From Nonlabens sp. MB-3u-79 (lineage in GTDB: Bacteria; Bacteroidota; Bacteroidia; Flavobacteriales; Flavobacteriaceae): DNA of 64,000 nt. Below the pieces are notes generated by a model, which saw only the letters and a program-made list of their open reading frames with translations, had not been told where the DNA came from and did no database searches. Below are positions 15,608-24,632 of the stretch, piece after piece. The position numbers were made by a program, and so were the translations under genes. The stretch spans positions 744,001-808,000 of the forward strand of contig NZ_CP025116.1 of assembly GCF_002831625.1 (NCBI RefSeq), read 5' to 3'. Position 1 is the first letter of the stretch, and each line of letters opens with the position of its first letter.

Positions 15608-16345
15608 CTATTTTTGAACCGCCACTTTATAATTGATCCCATAGGTTTTGGTCAAGTTATCATCATTAAAAATATCTTTTACTGGACCAGTGGCAATGTG
15701 TTTTACATTTAAGAAAGTCACCCAATCAAAATATTCGGGTACTGTTTGTAAATCGTGATGCACAACGATGACTGTTTTTCCAGCTTTTCGCAATTCCTTT
15801 AAAATATTGATAATCGCAATTTCAGTAGTCGCGTCTACTCCTTGAAATGGCTCGTCCATAAAGTAGATAGCTGCATTTTGTACCAATGCTCTTGCGAGAA
15901 AAATACGTTGTTGCTGCCCACCAGAAAGTTGTGAGATTTGCCTTCCTTTAAAGGCTAACATCCCTACCTTCTCCAATGCTTCTAGGGCTTGCTTTTTTTG
16001 CTTAGCCCCTGGTCTTTTAATCCATCCCAGTGCCCCGTAAGTTCCCATCATCACTACATCTAAACCTGTAGTAGGAAAATCCCAATCTACACTGCCTTTT
16101 TGAGGTACATACGCCACCTTATCCCGTTGCTTTTTATAAGGTTTCCCATAAATAGAAACAGATCCAGCAATCGGGTTGATAATACCAAGAATAGCCTTGA
16201 TCAAAGTCGATTTTCCTGCGCCGTTAGGACCTACAATAGCCATCAACACGCCTTCTGGAATAGAAAGGTCTATATCCCAAAGTACAGGCTTGTAGTTATA
16301 AGCTACGGTAAGGTCATCTACTGCAACAGCAATTTTTTCTCCCAT
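15608..16345 (-). CDS. Metal ABC transporter ATP-binding protein
   Basis: A 245-residue cytoplasmic ATPase that drives uptake of Mn, Zn or Fe through the two neighbouring permeases. Walker A GPNGAGKS at 39-46, Q-loop near [12 protein letters not shown], signature LSGGQQQR at 140-147, Walker B IYFMDEP at 160-166 and switch histidine in VVHHDL. The VDWDFP stretch is typical of manganese/zinc importers of the MntB/TroB/ZnuC group. Start ATG shares one base with the stop of the binding-protein gene upstream. Confidence 0.95.
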   Translation of the reverse strand: MGEKIAVAVDDLTVAYNYKPVLWDIDLSIPEGVLMAIVGPNGAGKSTLIKAILGIINPIAGSVSIYGKPYKKQRDKVAYVPQKGSVDWDFPTTGLDVVMMGTYGALGWIKRPGAKQKKQALEALEKVGMLAFKGRQISQLSGGQQQRIFLARALVQNAAIYFMDEPFQGVDATTEIAIINILKELRKAGKTVIVVHHDLQTVPEYFDWVTFLNVKHIATGPVKDIFNDDNLTKTYGINYKVAVQK

Positions 16346-17253
16346 TATTTAAGTGCGTTTACAATTGTGTTCACATTGTGTTTATACATTCCAATATAGG
16401 TTCCTTCTTCTGTTCCGGCACTTCCTAACGCATCGCTAAACAACTCGCCACCTATGATAACGTCATGATCCTGTGCGTTTACAGCCGCTTGTAAAGCTTC
16501 TACCGTACGTCTGGGAACACTACTTTCAATAAAAATAGCTTTAATTTTATTCTCTATAATGAATTCAGTAATGCGCTGTACATCTTTTACCCCAGCTTCT
16601 GTTGCTGTAGAGATTCCTTGGAGCCCTACTACTTCAAAGTCAAAGGTTCTCCCGTAATAATTAAAAGCATCGTGAGCTGTAACGAGAATTCTTTTTTCTT
16701 TAGGCAACTCTGCTATCTTTTTGTCCAGATCTATTTTGAGCTCTTTTAATTTCTTTAAATAAACATCTCTATTTACTTCAAAAGCTGCTGCATTTTCTGG
16801 GTCTAATTCTGAAAGTCTTTTAGTTACATACACGCTAATATCGTTCCAGTAAGCTAAATCAAACCATATGTGTGGGTCGTAATTGCTTGCAAAATACTCG
16901 CTGCCTATTAGTGTGTTTTCTGCTACTCCGTCGCTTATAGCAATGGTTGTTTTTGCTTGTTCGTTCATTTTTTCAAAAACCTCAACCAGCTTGCCTTCTA
17001 GGTGTAAACCATTATAAAAAATGACATCTGCTCGATCGAGTTTTCTAAAATCCCCCTGACTGGCTTTGTACAAATGCGGATCTATACCGCTGCCCATCAG
17101 TCCATTTACTTCAATCAAATCGCCCCCTATATTCTCCACGAGATCGGTAATCATAGTCGTGGTAGTGACAACTTTGAGCTTGCCATTTTCTTCTTTTTTA
17201 TCTCCGCAGCTTATCAGTAATAATACTGTTAAGAGGCACATTATTTTTTTCAT
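16345..17253 (-). CDS. Metal-binding lipoprotein of the TroA/ZnuA family
   Basis: A 302-residue periplasmic solute-binding lipoprotein with lipobox LISC (C16). The metal ligands can be placed as H60 (GIDPHLY), H128 (YDPHIW), H193 (VTAHDAF) and D273 (FSDALG). This His-His-His-Asp set resembles TroA rather than the His-His-Glu-Asp set of strict manganese binders such as PsaA, and there is no histidine-rich loop as in ZnuA. Zn or Mn binding is thus open from this gene alone; the MntR-like regulator favours Mn. A palindrome (17275-17288) lies just upstream. Confidence 0.93.
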   Translation of the reverse strand: MKKIMCLLTVLLLISCGDKKEENGKLKVVTTTTMITDLVENIGGDLIEVNGLMGSGIDPHLYKASQGDFRKLDRADVIFYNGLHLEGKLVEVFEKMNEQAKTTIAISDGVAENTLIGSEYFASNYDPHIWFDLAYWNDISVYVTKRLSELDPENAAAFEVNRDVYLKKLKELKIDLDKKIAELPKEKRILVTAHDAFNYYGRTFDFEVVGLQGISTATEAGVKDVQRITEFIIENKIKAIFIESSVPRRTVEALQAAVNAQDHDVIIGGELFSDALGSAGTEEGTYIGMYKHNVNTIVNALK

Positions 17254-17352
17254 GAGATTTTATTTTATTGTTCCGCTTTCGCGAAAGCGAGATTGTATTT
17301 AGACATCAAATGATTCATAAGGAATCCGTTTTTATATATTCCTGATTTAGCA

Positions 17353-17835
17353 TTAAATAAATTGGGTTAATATTTTAGTGACTTCCTGTTCATCTAAAAA
17401 CCCTGAATACTGGTAAAGTATCTCAAGGTCTTTATTTATAAGTACAAGTACTGGGTATGATTTGTCTTCGTTTTGACTTAACAACTCTTGAGCTATTTCG
17501 TGGATTCCAGTTCTATGACCAGTAGGTTTGTAACTAAATTTTACATTTTTAAAAATTACATCTTCTTTACTTTCTGCATCAAAAGGGACGTAATAGAAAT
17601 TCTGATTCATTATTGCTGTTACTTTTTTATCTGTAAAGGTGTCTTCTATCATTGCTTTACAGTATTTACACCATTGTGTGTGTAAAAAAATAACAGCTGG
17701 TTTATCTTCTTGCTCAAATACTAAATCCAGTTCTTCAAAACTATAGTTTTTTACAGTGCTGCTTTTTTGGGCAACCGTTACTAATGGAAACAAACAACCT
17801 AATATGATAAATAAAACAGTTTTCATAAACTTCAT
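17353..17835 (-). CDS. Exported thioredoxin-like protein
   Basis: A 160-residue protein with a signal peptide (MKFMKTVLFIILGCLFPLVTVAQ) and a thioredoxin fold with the active site WCKYC at about residues 55-59 (HTQWCKYCKAM), like the thioredoxin_7/DUF255-type domains; probable periplasmic oxidoreductase. It starts 2 bases after the TonB receptor gene, so is co-expressed with it. The receptor has a CSVC motif in its plug, which makes a redox or disulfide role for this partner an attractive inference. Confidence 0.85.
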   Translation of the reverse strand: MKFMKTVLFIILGCLFPLVTVAQKSSTVKNYSFEELDLVFEQEDKPAVIFLHTQWCKYCKAMIEDTFTDKKVTAIMNQNFYYVPFDAESKEDVIFKNVKFSYKPTGHRTGIHEIAQELLSQNEDKSYPVLVLINKDLEILYQYSGFLDEQEVTKILTQFI

Positions 17836-17836
17836 A

Positions 17837-20152
17837 TTAATTAATACGGAATCTAAAACCTAAAAAACCTCTTATTCCTTGATTACTGGCATATACATAA
17901 CTTGGGTCAAAGGTAAGTGCGTTAGGGTTGTTAGGTGTGGCAACAGCCTGTCCACTTTGATCAAATTGTACACCTTCATCAAATGGGTCAAATGCTCTTG
18001 CAATACTATTAGATGCCGGCGTAAAGTTCAAAAGGTTTTTAACACCGCCATAAACTTCCCATTGGGTCCCAAAGGTTTTAGAAAGCTGGATGTTTTGAAC
18101 GCTAAATACTGGTGAAAATTCATCCCTAGGATCGGTATCACTTATAAGAGGTAATCTCATAGGTCCATAAAGATTTCCTGTATAATCAATGTTTAAATCC
18201 CAAGGTTTTATCTTGTAACTTATACTCCATACACCACTATATCCTTCGGTTAATATTTGTCTTGTACGCACTCCATCTTCCGTGATGGACACGTCTTGTA
18301 ACGTTGCACCAGCTAGAACTTTTAAACCGTTTCTAAAGACAACATCTGCATTTAAAGAGATTCCTTGAGAAACTGAAAATCCATCTAGATTGCTATAAAT
18401 AATCCTGTTAAAATCAGTCTCATAATCTGGCAGTATTCTATTTGTAAAATAGGTGTAGAATGCTGTTGCGTCCAAGTTAAAAAAGGTATTGTTTTTAGTT
18501 CTAAAGGTTTTCACATAATTCACATTTGCATTCCAGGACGTTTCTGGCTCTAATTCTCCTTCAAAAACAACTTCTCTAGCACCAGTTAGTGCCGCATGAT
18601 CTTCTGTAAATACATTTGCAACTCTAAACCCGTTACCCGCACTTAGCCTTAGGACGTTAGATTTATCTCGAGAAGACCACTTGTAATTTACACGTGGTGA
18701 AAACACATTTCCATGAATACTATTGTAATCATATCGCACACCTAACAATAACTTTTTGCGATCTGTAATAGCTATTTCATCTTGTACAAATACTCCTGGT
18801 AAATGAATTACAGATGGTTGGTCTCCCAAACCGTCAGCGGTTGCGGTCGCAAAGGTATTGTCGTTATAATAGGTATAACGATAAGCTGCACCTGCGAGTA
18901 AATCATGTGAAGAACCTAGTTTTTTACTCCAAGTAAGCTGACCAAATCCTATGTATTGATCTGCATCATAAGAAGTGGTCCCATAAAATGAATCTTGTGA
19001 ATGTCCATTCCCGCTAAATTGAAAGCTCAAATCCTCATCAGTAGGCAAATCATATCTTCCAAAGGCTTCCCATCTACTGGTGTAAATACTTTCTCCATAA
19101 ACCTCATCTCCACCTCGGTCTGCACTGGTCCAGTCCATCTCGCCGCCCCATCTATCTTCATAAACATACCTTCCTGCAATGGAGAATAACTTACCGTCTT
19201 CTCTATCAAAGTTTATTTTATTAAAAATAGAAATTCTATTCTGCAAAGTCATGTCTGTAAATCCGTCACCGTTATTATCAATTGGATTCTGATAATTAAA
19301 ATAACTAACCCCTAAAATACCAGAGGTCTTATCTGACAATTGATAACCTGTTCCAACATCTGTACTTACTTCACCCCATGATGTAGTGAAATTATCAAAG
19401 CTTAGCTTATTTGCTCCTGTTGGCTTTTTAGTAATTACATTGATCACTCCACCTACTGCTTCAGAACCATATAATGTAGATGCTGGACCTTTCACAATCT
19501 CCACTCTCTCTATAAGCGCTTGGGGAATACCAGTAAGACCATATACGGTAGATAGACCACTTACTATAGGTAATCCATCAATCAACACCATGGTATAAGG
19601 ACCTTCTAGACCATTTATGTGTATATCTCCCGTATTACAAACACTACAATTAAGTTGTGGCCGCACACCGTTTACATTTTGTAGAGATTCAAAAATGGAA
19701 GGTGTTGGGTTTTTCTTAAAAAAACTTTGAGTATACACCTCAACTGGCACAGGACTTTCTAATTTTCTGACTGGTTTGAGCGTACCAGTAATAACTATTT
19801 GATCTAAAAAACCTAGGTCTTCTTTTAAATTTACTTTGAGGATAAATGGTTTTTTATCGCCACTTAAATTCACCTCTACAACAGAACTTTGATAGCCTAT
19901 TGCACTTACACTAATTTCAACGAGTCCTTGTGGTAAATTTTCTAATTTAAAAACTCCTTTTTGATCAGAAGAAGTTCCTTTTTTCAGTTTTGGCACATAT
20001 ATGTTTGCAAATGGAACTACTTCGTTTGCACTAGTAATTACACCTTCTATGGTAGCAGTGCTTTTAATTTCTTTTTGTTCAAATTCTTGCGCAGCACTCA
20101 AATTTGAAATAAAAGCTAAAGCGATAAAATTCCATCTTAATTTCTCCATCAT
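17837..20152 (-). CDS. TonB-dependent outer-membrane receptor, metal locus
   Basis: A 771-residue outer-membrane receptor. Signal peptide to about residue 21, a carboxypeptidase-regulatory-like domain (about 32-110), a plug domain with CSVC at 169-172, HINGLEGPYTMVLIDGLP and VEIVKGPASTLYGSEAVGG, then a 22-strand barrel ending in GFLGFRFRIN. It overlaps the repressor gene upstream by 4 bases and is followed after 2 bases by the thioredoxin-like gene. The operon context suggests uptake of manganese or iron, free or chelated; the substrate is not known. The paired cysteines in the plug are unusual for siderophore receptors in general but seen in this Bacteroidota group. Confidence 0.92.
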   Translation of the reverse strand: MMEKLRWNFIALAFISNLSAAQEFEQKEIKSTATIEGVITSANEVVPFANIYVPKLKKGTSSDQKGVFKLENLPQGLVEISVSAIGYQSSVVEVNLSGDKKPFILKVNLKEDLGFLDQIVITGTLKPVRKLESPVPVEVYTQSFFKKNPTPSIFESLQNVNGVRPQLNCSVCNTGDIHINGLEGPYTMVLIDGLPIVSGLSTVYGLTGIPQALIERVEIVKGPASTLYGSEAVGGVINVITKKPTGANKLSFDNFTTSWGEVSTDVGTGYQLSDKTSGILGVSYFNYQNPIDNNGDGFTDMTLQNRISIFNKINFDREDGKLFSIAGRYVYEDRWGGEMDWTSADRGGDEVYGESIYTSRWEAFGRYDLPTDEDLSFQFSGNGHSQDSFYGTTSYDADQYIGFGQLTWSKKLGSSHDLLAGAAYRYTYYNDNTFATATADGLGDQPSVIHLPGVFVQDEIAITDRKKLLLGVRYDYNSIHGNVFSPRVNYKWSSRDKSNVLRLSAGNGFRVANVFTEDHAALTGAREVVFEGELEPETSWNANVNYVKTFRTKNNTFFNLDATAFYTYFTNRILPDYETDFNRIIYSNLDGFSVSQGISLNADVVFRNGLKVLAGATLQDVSITEDGVRTRQILTEGYSGVWSISYKIKPWDLNIDYTGNLYGPMRLPLISDTDPRDEFSPVFSVQNIQLSKTFGTQWEVYGGVKNLLNFTPASNSIARAFDPFDEGVQFDQSGQAVATPNNPNALTFDPSYVYASNQGIRGFLGFRFRIN

Positions 20153-20802
20153 TTAATTTTGACAAATAAGCTTTCTACTGTTTGCTTTGATATATATAAT
20201 TCTCGACCATCTGACTTAACGCGGCAAGAACCATCAAATTCTTCTATTTCTAATAATTGAATTTGAGCACCTAGATTGATCTCGTGTTTATCTAAGTATC
20301 GTAAAAAGTCTCTTGAGGTATTTACAACCCCAGTTAAAACACCTTGCTGCCCTATTTCTAAATCCCCTAAAGCTACTTGAGTATATTTCTCATAATTACC
20401 TTTAGAATCTGGAATGGGATCTCCATGTGGGTCATGTTTAGGATAATTCAAAAACTTATCCAGCTCATTAGTTAATTTAGGAGACTGAATGTGCTCTAAT
20501 TGCTCAGCGATTTCATGAACCTCATCCCATGAAAAATTTAGCTTTTCAACAAGAAAAACTTCCCATAGCCGGTGTTTTCTTATGATCTGATTTGCACATT
20601 GGACGCCACTTTCTGTAAGCCTTGCTCCTTTATAAGGAATATATTCTGCTAGATTTTTATCAGCAAGCTTTTTAAGCATATCTGTAACTGACGATGCTTT
20701 GGTCTTCATACGTCCAGCAATATCATTTGTAGAAACGAGGGCTTGACCTTCTTGAAGGTGGTAAATAGCTTTGATATAATTCTCTTCAGAAATAGAATGC
20801 AT
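20149..20802 (-). CDS. mntR: Metal-dependent DtxR/MntR-family repressor
   Basis: A 217-residue repressor: N-terminal winged helix (SSVTDMLKKLADKNLAEYIPYKGARLTESG), dimerisation domain and C-terminal FeoA/SH3-like domain (about 145-217), so DtxR-length rather than the short Bacillus MntR. By motif alignment the metal residues are H77, E81, E100, E103 and H104. E100 replaces the key cysteine (C102) of the iron sensor DtxR and matches E99 of Mn-sensing MntR, pointing to manganese; the N-terminal ligands D8/E11 of MntR are N8 and K11 here. First gene of the metal operon, with a candidate operator upstream at 20842-20863. Confidence 0.9.
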   Translation of the reverse strand: MHSISEENYIKAIYHLQEGQALVSTNDIAGRMKTKASSVTDMLKKLADKNLAEYIPYKGARLTESGVQCANQIIRKHRLWEVFLVEKLNFSWDEVHEIAEQLEHIQSPKLTNELDKFLNYPKHDPHGDPIPDSKGNYEKYTQVALGDLEIGQQGVLTGVVNTSRDFLRYLDKHEINLGAQIQLLEIEEFDGSCRVKSDGRELYISKQTVESLFVKIK

Positions 20803-20841
20803 TTGGTAAAGGTAAAATATTATTTTTGTAAAGGTAAACTA

Positions 20842-20863
20842 ATTTTTAGTCTTGCCTAAAAAT
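20842..20863 (-). promoter_or_regulatory. Candidate MntR/DtxR operator upstream of mntR
   Basis: Perfect inverted repeat with 8-base arms, ATTTTTAG and CTAAAAAT, and a 6-base spacer; on the minus strand it reads TTTAGGCAAGACTAAAA, close to the DtxR-class pattern TTAGG-N5-CTAA. It lies 40 bases before the mntR start, overlapping where a -33 element would sit. Downstream, two direct repeats TAAAGGTAAA (plus strand, 20808 and 20829) include a near -7 box. Confidence 0.65.
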
Positions 20864-20907
20864 AGATATATAAAAAATCTATACTCCTTTTTAACTTGTC
20901 TATTCAT

Positions 20908-21501
20908 CTATTTATAGAAATGCATTTCTTCCACATATTCCTGCACTTGATGGTGCATAAAATAACGAAGATCTTTCCCTTCTGCAATGCCTTTGCGTAT
21001 CATGCTAGAGGATATTTCCATGATAGGAGCCGGAATGGTTTTTATCTTGGGGTGATTTTCAAATTCTTTAGGAACCTCACCAGTGGAAACCCTTGGATAG
21101 ACGATAATGCTATAATCTTCTAAAATTGCTTCGTAATTTTTCCATTTATGAAGACTTTTTAGATTATCTGCTCCCATAATAAGTGTAAATTCCTTTTCAG
21201 GATATTTTTCAGAAAGGTGCGCCAAGGTATTTACGGTATAATTAGGCTGTGGAAGATCGAATTCAATATTACTAGCTTTAATTTTATCATAATTATCAGT
21301 AGCTAGATGCACCATATGAAGTCTTTGGTAATCGTCCAGCAATGTCTTTTTCTTCTTAAAAGGATTATGAGGTGTAATGACCATCCATATTTCGTCTAGA
21401 TCACCGCTTTCCACTAAATAATTTGCAATCGCAAGATGACCTATGTGCACCGGGTTAAAAGTGCCAAAATATAAACCTATGTTATTTTTCTTAGCCATCA
21501 C
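20908..21501 (-). CDS. nadD: Nicotinate-nucleotide adenylyltransferase
   Basis: Adenylates nicotinate mononucleotide to deamido-NAD in NAD synthesis. The 197-residue protein has the nucleotidyltransferase motif GTFNPVHIGHLAIA near residues 13-26 and the second ATP-site motif ISSSMIRKGIAEG. It overlaps gmk by 11 bases and ends the yicC-gmk-nadD operon. With the 3-hydroxyanthranilate dioxygenase at the left end and nadK at the right, three NAD-related genes lie in the window but in separate units. Confidence 0.96.
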   Translation of the reverse strand: MMAKKNNIGLYFGTFNPVHIGHLAIANYLVESGDLDEIWMVITPHNPFKKKKTLLDDYQRLHMVHLATDNYDKIKASNIEFDLPQPNYTVNTLAHLSEKYPEKEFTLIMGADNLKSLHKWKNYEAILEDYSIIVYPRVSTGEVPKEFENHPKIKTIPAPIMEISSSMIRKGIAEGKDLRYFMHHQVQEYVEEMHFYK

Positions 21502-22081
21502 TGACTTTCTTATTTATAAATTCCAGAACCGTCTGATATGCCAAAGCTTTTGCTTCAGATAAGTCGTCATTTTTTATAATGACGTCAAACTGGGGCGCTG
21601 TTGCCATTTCTGTACTGGCTTTTGCAACACGCATCGCAATTTTTTCTGCGGTTTCTGTCTTGCGCTTTTTTAATCGTATTTGAAGCTCATTTATAGATGG
21701 GGGCTTCACAAAAATAGACAGTGTACGATTGGGAAACTTTTCTTTCAAACGCAGCCCACCTACTACGTCTATGTCAAAGATGACGTTTTTACCTTGTGCC
21801 CAAAGTCGTTCCACTTCATCTTTTAAAGTTCCATAAAATTGATCCTGATACACTTCTTCAAATTCTAAAAAATCATTTGCTCTAATACGGTTCTTGAATT
21901 CCTTGGTTCCTAAGAAATAATAATCTTTTCCTTCCACTTCACCTTCGCGTGCTTCTCTTGAAGCCGCACTTATGGAAAAGGCTAGGTTGAGTTCTTCTTT
22001 AGTTAATAAGTGTCTTACTAAAGTGGTTTTCCCTGCTCCTGAAGGCGCACTAAAAACAATCAGTTTAGGCAATACTTCCAT
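21491..22081 (-). CDS. gmk: Guanylate kinase
   Basis: Phosphorylates GMP to GDP. The 196-residue protein has the P-loop SAPSGAGKTTLVRHL (11-25), the GMP-binding segment with SREAREGEVEGKDYYFL and the lid arginines in LQIRLKKRKTE. Full length. Its first base overlaps the last base of yicC, and its end overlaps nadD, showing tight translational coupling. Confidence 0.97.
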   Translation of the reverse strand: MEVLPKLIVFSAPSGAGKTTLVRHLLTKEELNLAFSISAASREAREGEVEGKDYYFLGTKEFKNRIRANDFLEFEEVYQDQFYGTLKDEVERLWAQGKNVIFDIDVVGGLRLKEKFPNRTLSIFVKPPSINELQIRLKKRKTETAEKIAMRVAKASTEMATAPQFDVIIKNDDLSEAKALAYQTVLEFINKKVSDG

Positions 22082-22956
22082 TACAATACGTTAAGTAGTT
22101 GTTCTTTAATTTTCTCTAATTCGTCTTTCATCTGTACTACCATTTGTTGCATGCTAGCGTTATTTGCTTTGCTTCCTATGGTATTTACCTCACGACCTAT
22201 TTCTTGAGATATAAATGCGAGTTTTTTACCTTGAGACTCAGGGTTAGCCATAGTCTCCACAAAATAATTCAAATGGTTTTCTAATCGTACTTTTTCTTCA
22301 GTGATATCGTATTTTTCTAGATAATAGATGAGCTCTTGTTCAAATCTATTTTGATCTACTTTTTCCTTTAAATCAGACACGGCTTTTTCTAGGCGAGTTC
22401 TCACCCCTGCAAGCCTATCCTTATCCTCTTCGATAACCTGTTCTAGAAGTTCTTTAATATTTGTAATGCGTTTATTGAATTCTAACTCTAAGACATTGCC
22501 TTCCTCATCTCTATATTCCTGAACAGCAATTATTGCCATCTCTGCCGTTTTTTGAATAGCTGAGACATCCTCTTTTGGAGCCTCATTACTTTCTTGTGAA
22601 AAGACATCTGGGAATCGAGTAGCCATTTCTAACAACTTCAATTTATGACCTGAATTTTCAAATAGCACACCCTCTAATTGCGCCATTTGTTTCATATAGT
22701 CCTCTACCAATTCAAGATTCAACTTAGAATTTGCTGTGACGCCTGTTTGTTCTATATGAACAGAAAAATCTACTTTACCGCGCAATAAAGACTTTGCAAC
22801 AACTTGTCTTAAAGGCAACTCTTGCTGCCTGTATAGGGAAGAAAGTCTTATATTAAGATCTAGATTTTTACTGTTGAGTGTTCTTATCTCAACCGTTATT
22901 TTTTTATCTGATAATTGATGGACGGCTTTACCGTAACCCGTCATAGAAGTAATCAT
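22081..22956 (-). CDS. yicC: YicC/YloC-family endoribonuclease
   Basis: A 291-residue protein with the two family blocks: N-terminal MITSMTGYGKAV and C-terminal DUF1732-type block (EEKVRLENHLNYF, GKKLAFISQEIGREVNTIGSKA). Family members are endoribonucleases that affect small-RNA turnover in E. coli. First gene of the operon with gmk and nadD, an arrangement widespread in Bacteroidota. A TAnnTTTG box (TATCTTTG) lies 17 bases before the start. Confidence 0.95.
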   Translation of the reverse strand: MITSMTGYGKAVHQLSDKKITVEIRTLNSKNLDLNIRLSSLYRQQELPLRQVVAKSLLRGKVDFSVHIEQTGVTANSKLNLELVEDYMKQMAQLEGVLFENSGHKLKLLEMATRFPDVFSQESNEAPKEDVSAIQKTAEMAIIAVQEYRDEEGNVLELEFNKRITNIKELLEQVIEEDKDRLAGVRTRLEKAVSDLKEKVDQNRFEQELIYYLEKYDITEEKVRLENHLNYFVETMANPESQGKKLAFISQEIGREVNTIGSKANNASMQQMVVQMKDELEKIKEQLLNVL

Positions 22957-22973
22957 TCTCTACACTTTTGATG

Positions 22974-22981
22974 CAAAGATA
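22974..22981 (-). promoter_or_regulatory. Candidate -7 box of yicC-gmk-nadD
   Basis: Minus strand TATCTTTG, 17 bases before the yicC ATG, matches TAnnTTTG. No exact -33 TTG at the expected distance. Confidence 0.5.
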
Positions 22982-23007
22982 ATCATTAAGAATAGCAGAA
23001 GATTTGA

Positions 23008-23598
23008 TCAACGTGTTATATCATCCATTTTACCGCGCAACCTACTTAGAGATTGTTGTCTGATCCCTAAAAAAGAAGCTATTTCTTTAAGCGGCAGTCG
23101 ATCTACAATACGGTCATAACGTTCGATAAATTTAGCATAACGAGTTGTAGCATCGTGACTTATCATACGAGATTTCTCGTCGAGCATATTGTGATAACGC
23201 TTCAACATTAGTTTTTGAAATGCAGGAGAAAGTCCTGAATACAATTTACTCATGTATTCAAAATCTTGATGTTTAAAACATAATATTTCACCTGTTTCCA
23301 CACATTCTATTTGTAAGTCTGAAGGTTTTTGATCTATAAAGCTATACATAGAAGTCATCACACTACCATCTGCAACAAATCTTACCGTATGCATTTTACC
23401 ATTTTCATCCATAATACTACCTTTAAGTATTCCTGATTTAACAATGTAAATACTATCAGCCACATCACCTATATGCAACAAAACCTGTTTTTTACGCACT
23501 TTCATAACCTCAAGCATACTAAAAATTTCATTAGCATACTCTAGTGATGGTTTATCTCCCTCTCCTGTTAAATCATATAAAAACGATGGTAATTCCAT
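23008..23598 (-). CDS. Crp/Fnr-family transcriptional regulator
   Basis: A 196-residue regulator if begun at the ATG giving MELPSFLYDLTGEG; an alternative ATG at 23646 adds 16 residues unlike the family. Cyclic-nucleotide-binding jelly roll in residues about 15-125 (KKQVLLHIGDVADSIYIVKSG) and a short C-terminal helix-turn-helix (LPLKEIASFLGIRQQSLSRLRGK). No Fnr-type cysteine cluster is seen. It is divergent to hemD across about 380 bases, but regulation of hemD is only a possibility. Confidence 0.88.
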   Translation of the reverse strand: MELPSFLYDLTGEGDKPSLEYANEIFSMLEVMKVRKKQVLLHIGDVADSIYIVKSGILKGSIMDENGKMHTVRFVADGSVMTSMYSFIDQKPSDLQIECVETGEILCFKHQDFEYMSKLYSGLSPAFQKLMLKRYHNMLDEKSRMISHDATTRYAKFIERYDRIVDRLPLKEIASFLGIRQQSLSRLRGKMDDITR

Positions 23599-23975
23599 AA
23601 GATTGAATTTAATTATTACATTAATACCTAAATAAATTTCGTCCAAAATCTTTGTAACTCAAATTTACATAAAATATTTTCTTATTGACCTAATGATTAA
23701 CCTTTATCATAAATTTGACCCAAAATAGTCGGGATATCTATAAATATTTTTTATGCCTCCCGACTTTTTAACAATTATTACAGCATATATCTTATTCATA
23801 GAGAATGACATAGCCTAGAATAGAAGCCACTTAATTCATAAGAAAGGGCATTTGAAAATAGAATTCGAGTAGGACTTACTTTAATTGATTATTTTGATAA
23901 GAAAGTAGAATTTCACATCAATTTAATAGGGTAAACAGCCGCTTTTAAACTCCAAAATAATATATTGCTAGACTT
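23599..23975. other. Intergenic region between crp-like gene and hemD
   Basis: AT-rich. It holds a terminator-like hairpin (23727-23769), a TAAATTTG box on the minus strand at 23660-23667 in front of the Crp-like gene, and no recognisable small gene. Confidence 0.5.
23727..23769 (+). terminator. Terminator-like hairpin without a plus-strand gene upstream
   Basis: AGTCGGGA (23727-23734) pairs with TCCCGACT (23758-23765), followed by TTTT. The only upstream gene is on the other strand, so this may end a small RNA starting in the preceding 100 bases, or it may be a leader structure. Confidence 0.45.
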
Positions 23976-24632
23976 ATGAAGGACAGCATTCTATCCACAA
24001 AGATTTTAACAGAGTCACAAGTAGAACTCGTTCTAAATACTGGAATAAGTCTTACCCATTATGACTTGCTAAAAACAGAACCCATTCACATGGATTCTAC
24101 TGAAAACTGGGATCAAGTTATAATTACGAGCCAGAATGCCATTCCTGCGTTATTAGCCCATCGTAAATTCATAAAAAATGTTTATTGCGTAGGTGAAGTT
24201 ACAGCCGTTTCTTTAAAAAAAAATGAAATCCACCCTATACATATTGCTAATAACGCTGTGGATCTTGCAAAAATATTAATCACCAACTATCCAGAAAAGA
24301 ACTTCTTATATTTATGTAGTGAACAACGTAGAGATGAACTTCCAGCGATATTTCTCCAAGAAAAAATACCTTTAATAGAACTTTTTGTTTACCGATCTAT
24401 TGCCGTCATGAAAAGCTTTGATCGTATTTTTGCAGCGGTAACTTTTTATAGTCCTAGAGGTGTGCACGCTTTCGCGAAAGCGAATCCCCACAACAAACCT
24501 CTTACCGCAATTTGTATAGGAAAAACCACCGCTAACACTGCTGCTGCTTATTATAAAAACGTAAAAATAGCAACAAAGCAAACCATAGAAAACACACTGA
24601 TAACCGCAATAAAAGCGTTACGCAATGATTAA
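23976..24632 (+). CDS. hemD: Uroporphyrinogen-III synthase
   Basis: Cyclises hydroxymethylbilane to uroporphyrinogen III. A 218-residue protein of the poorly conserved HemD fold, recognised from [52 protein letters not shown] and [12 protein letters not shown]. It overlaps hemE by 8 bases and starts the hemD-hemE-EI24-hemF unit. The dispersed palindrome is read in frame as AFAKA at residues 165-169, right after the SPRGV motif, in a region where HemD proteins vary. Confidence 0.92.
   Translation: MKDSILSTKILTESQVELVLNTGISLTHYDLLKTEPIHMDSTENWDQVIITSQNAIPALLAHRKFIKNVYCVGEVTAVSLKKNEIHPIHIANNAVDLAKILITNYPEKNFLYLCSEQRRDELPAIFLQEKIPLIELFVYRSIAVMKSFDRIFAAVTFYSPRGVHAFAKANPHNKPLTAICIGKTTANTAAAYYKNVKIATKQTIENTLITAIKALRND
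24468..24481. repeat. Dispersed palindrome inside hemD (frame AFAKA)
   Basis: Exact core GCTTTCGCGAAAGC, read through as residues 165-169 of HemD. Confidence 0.95.
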
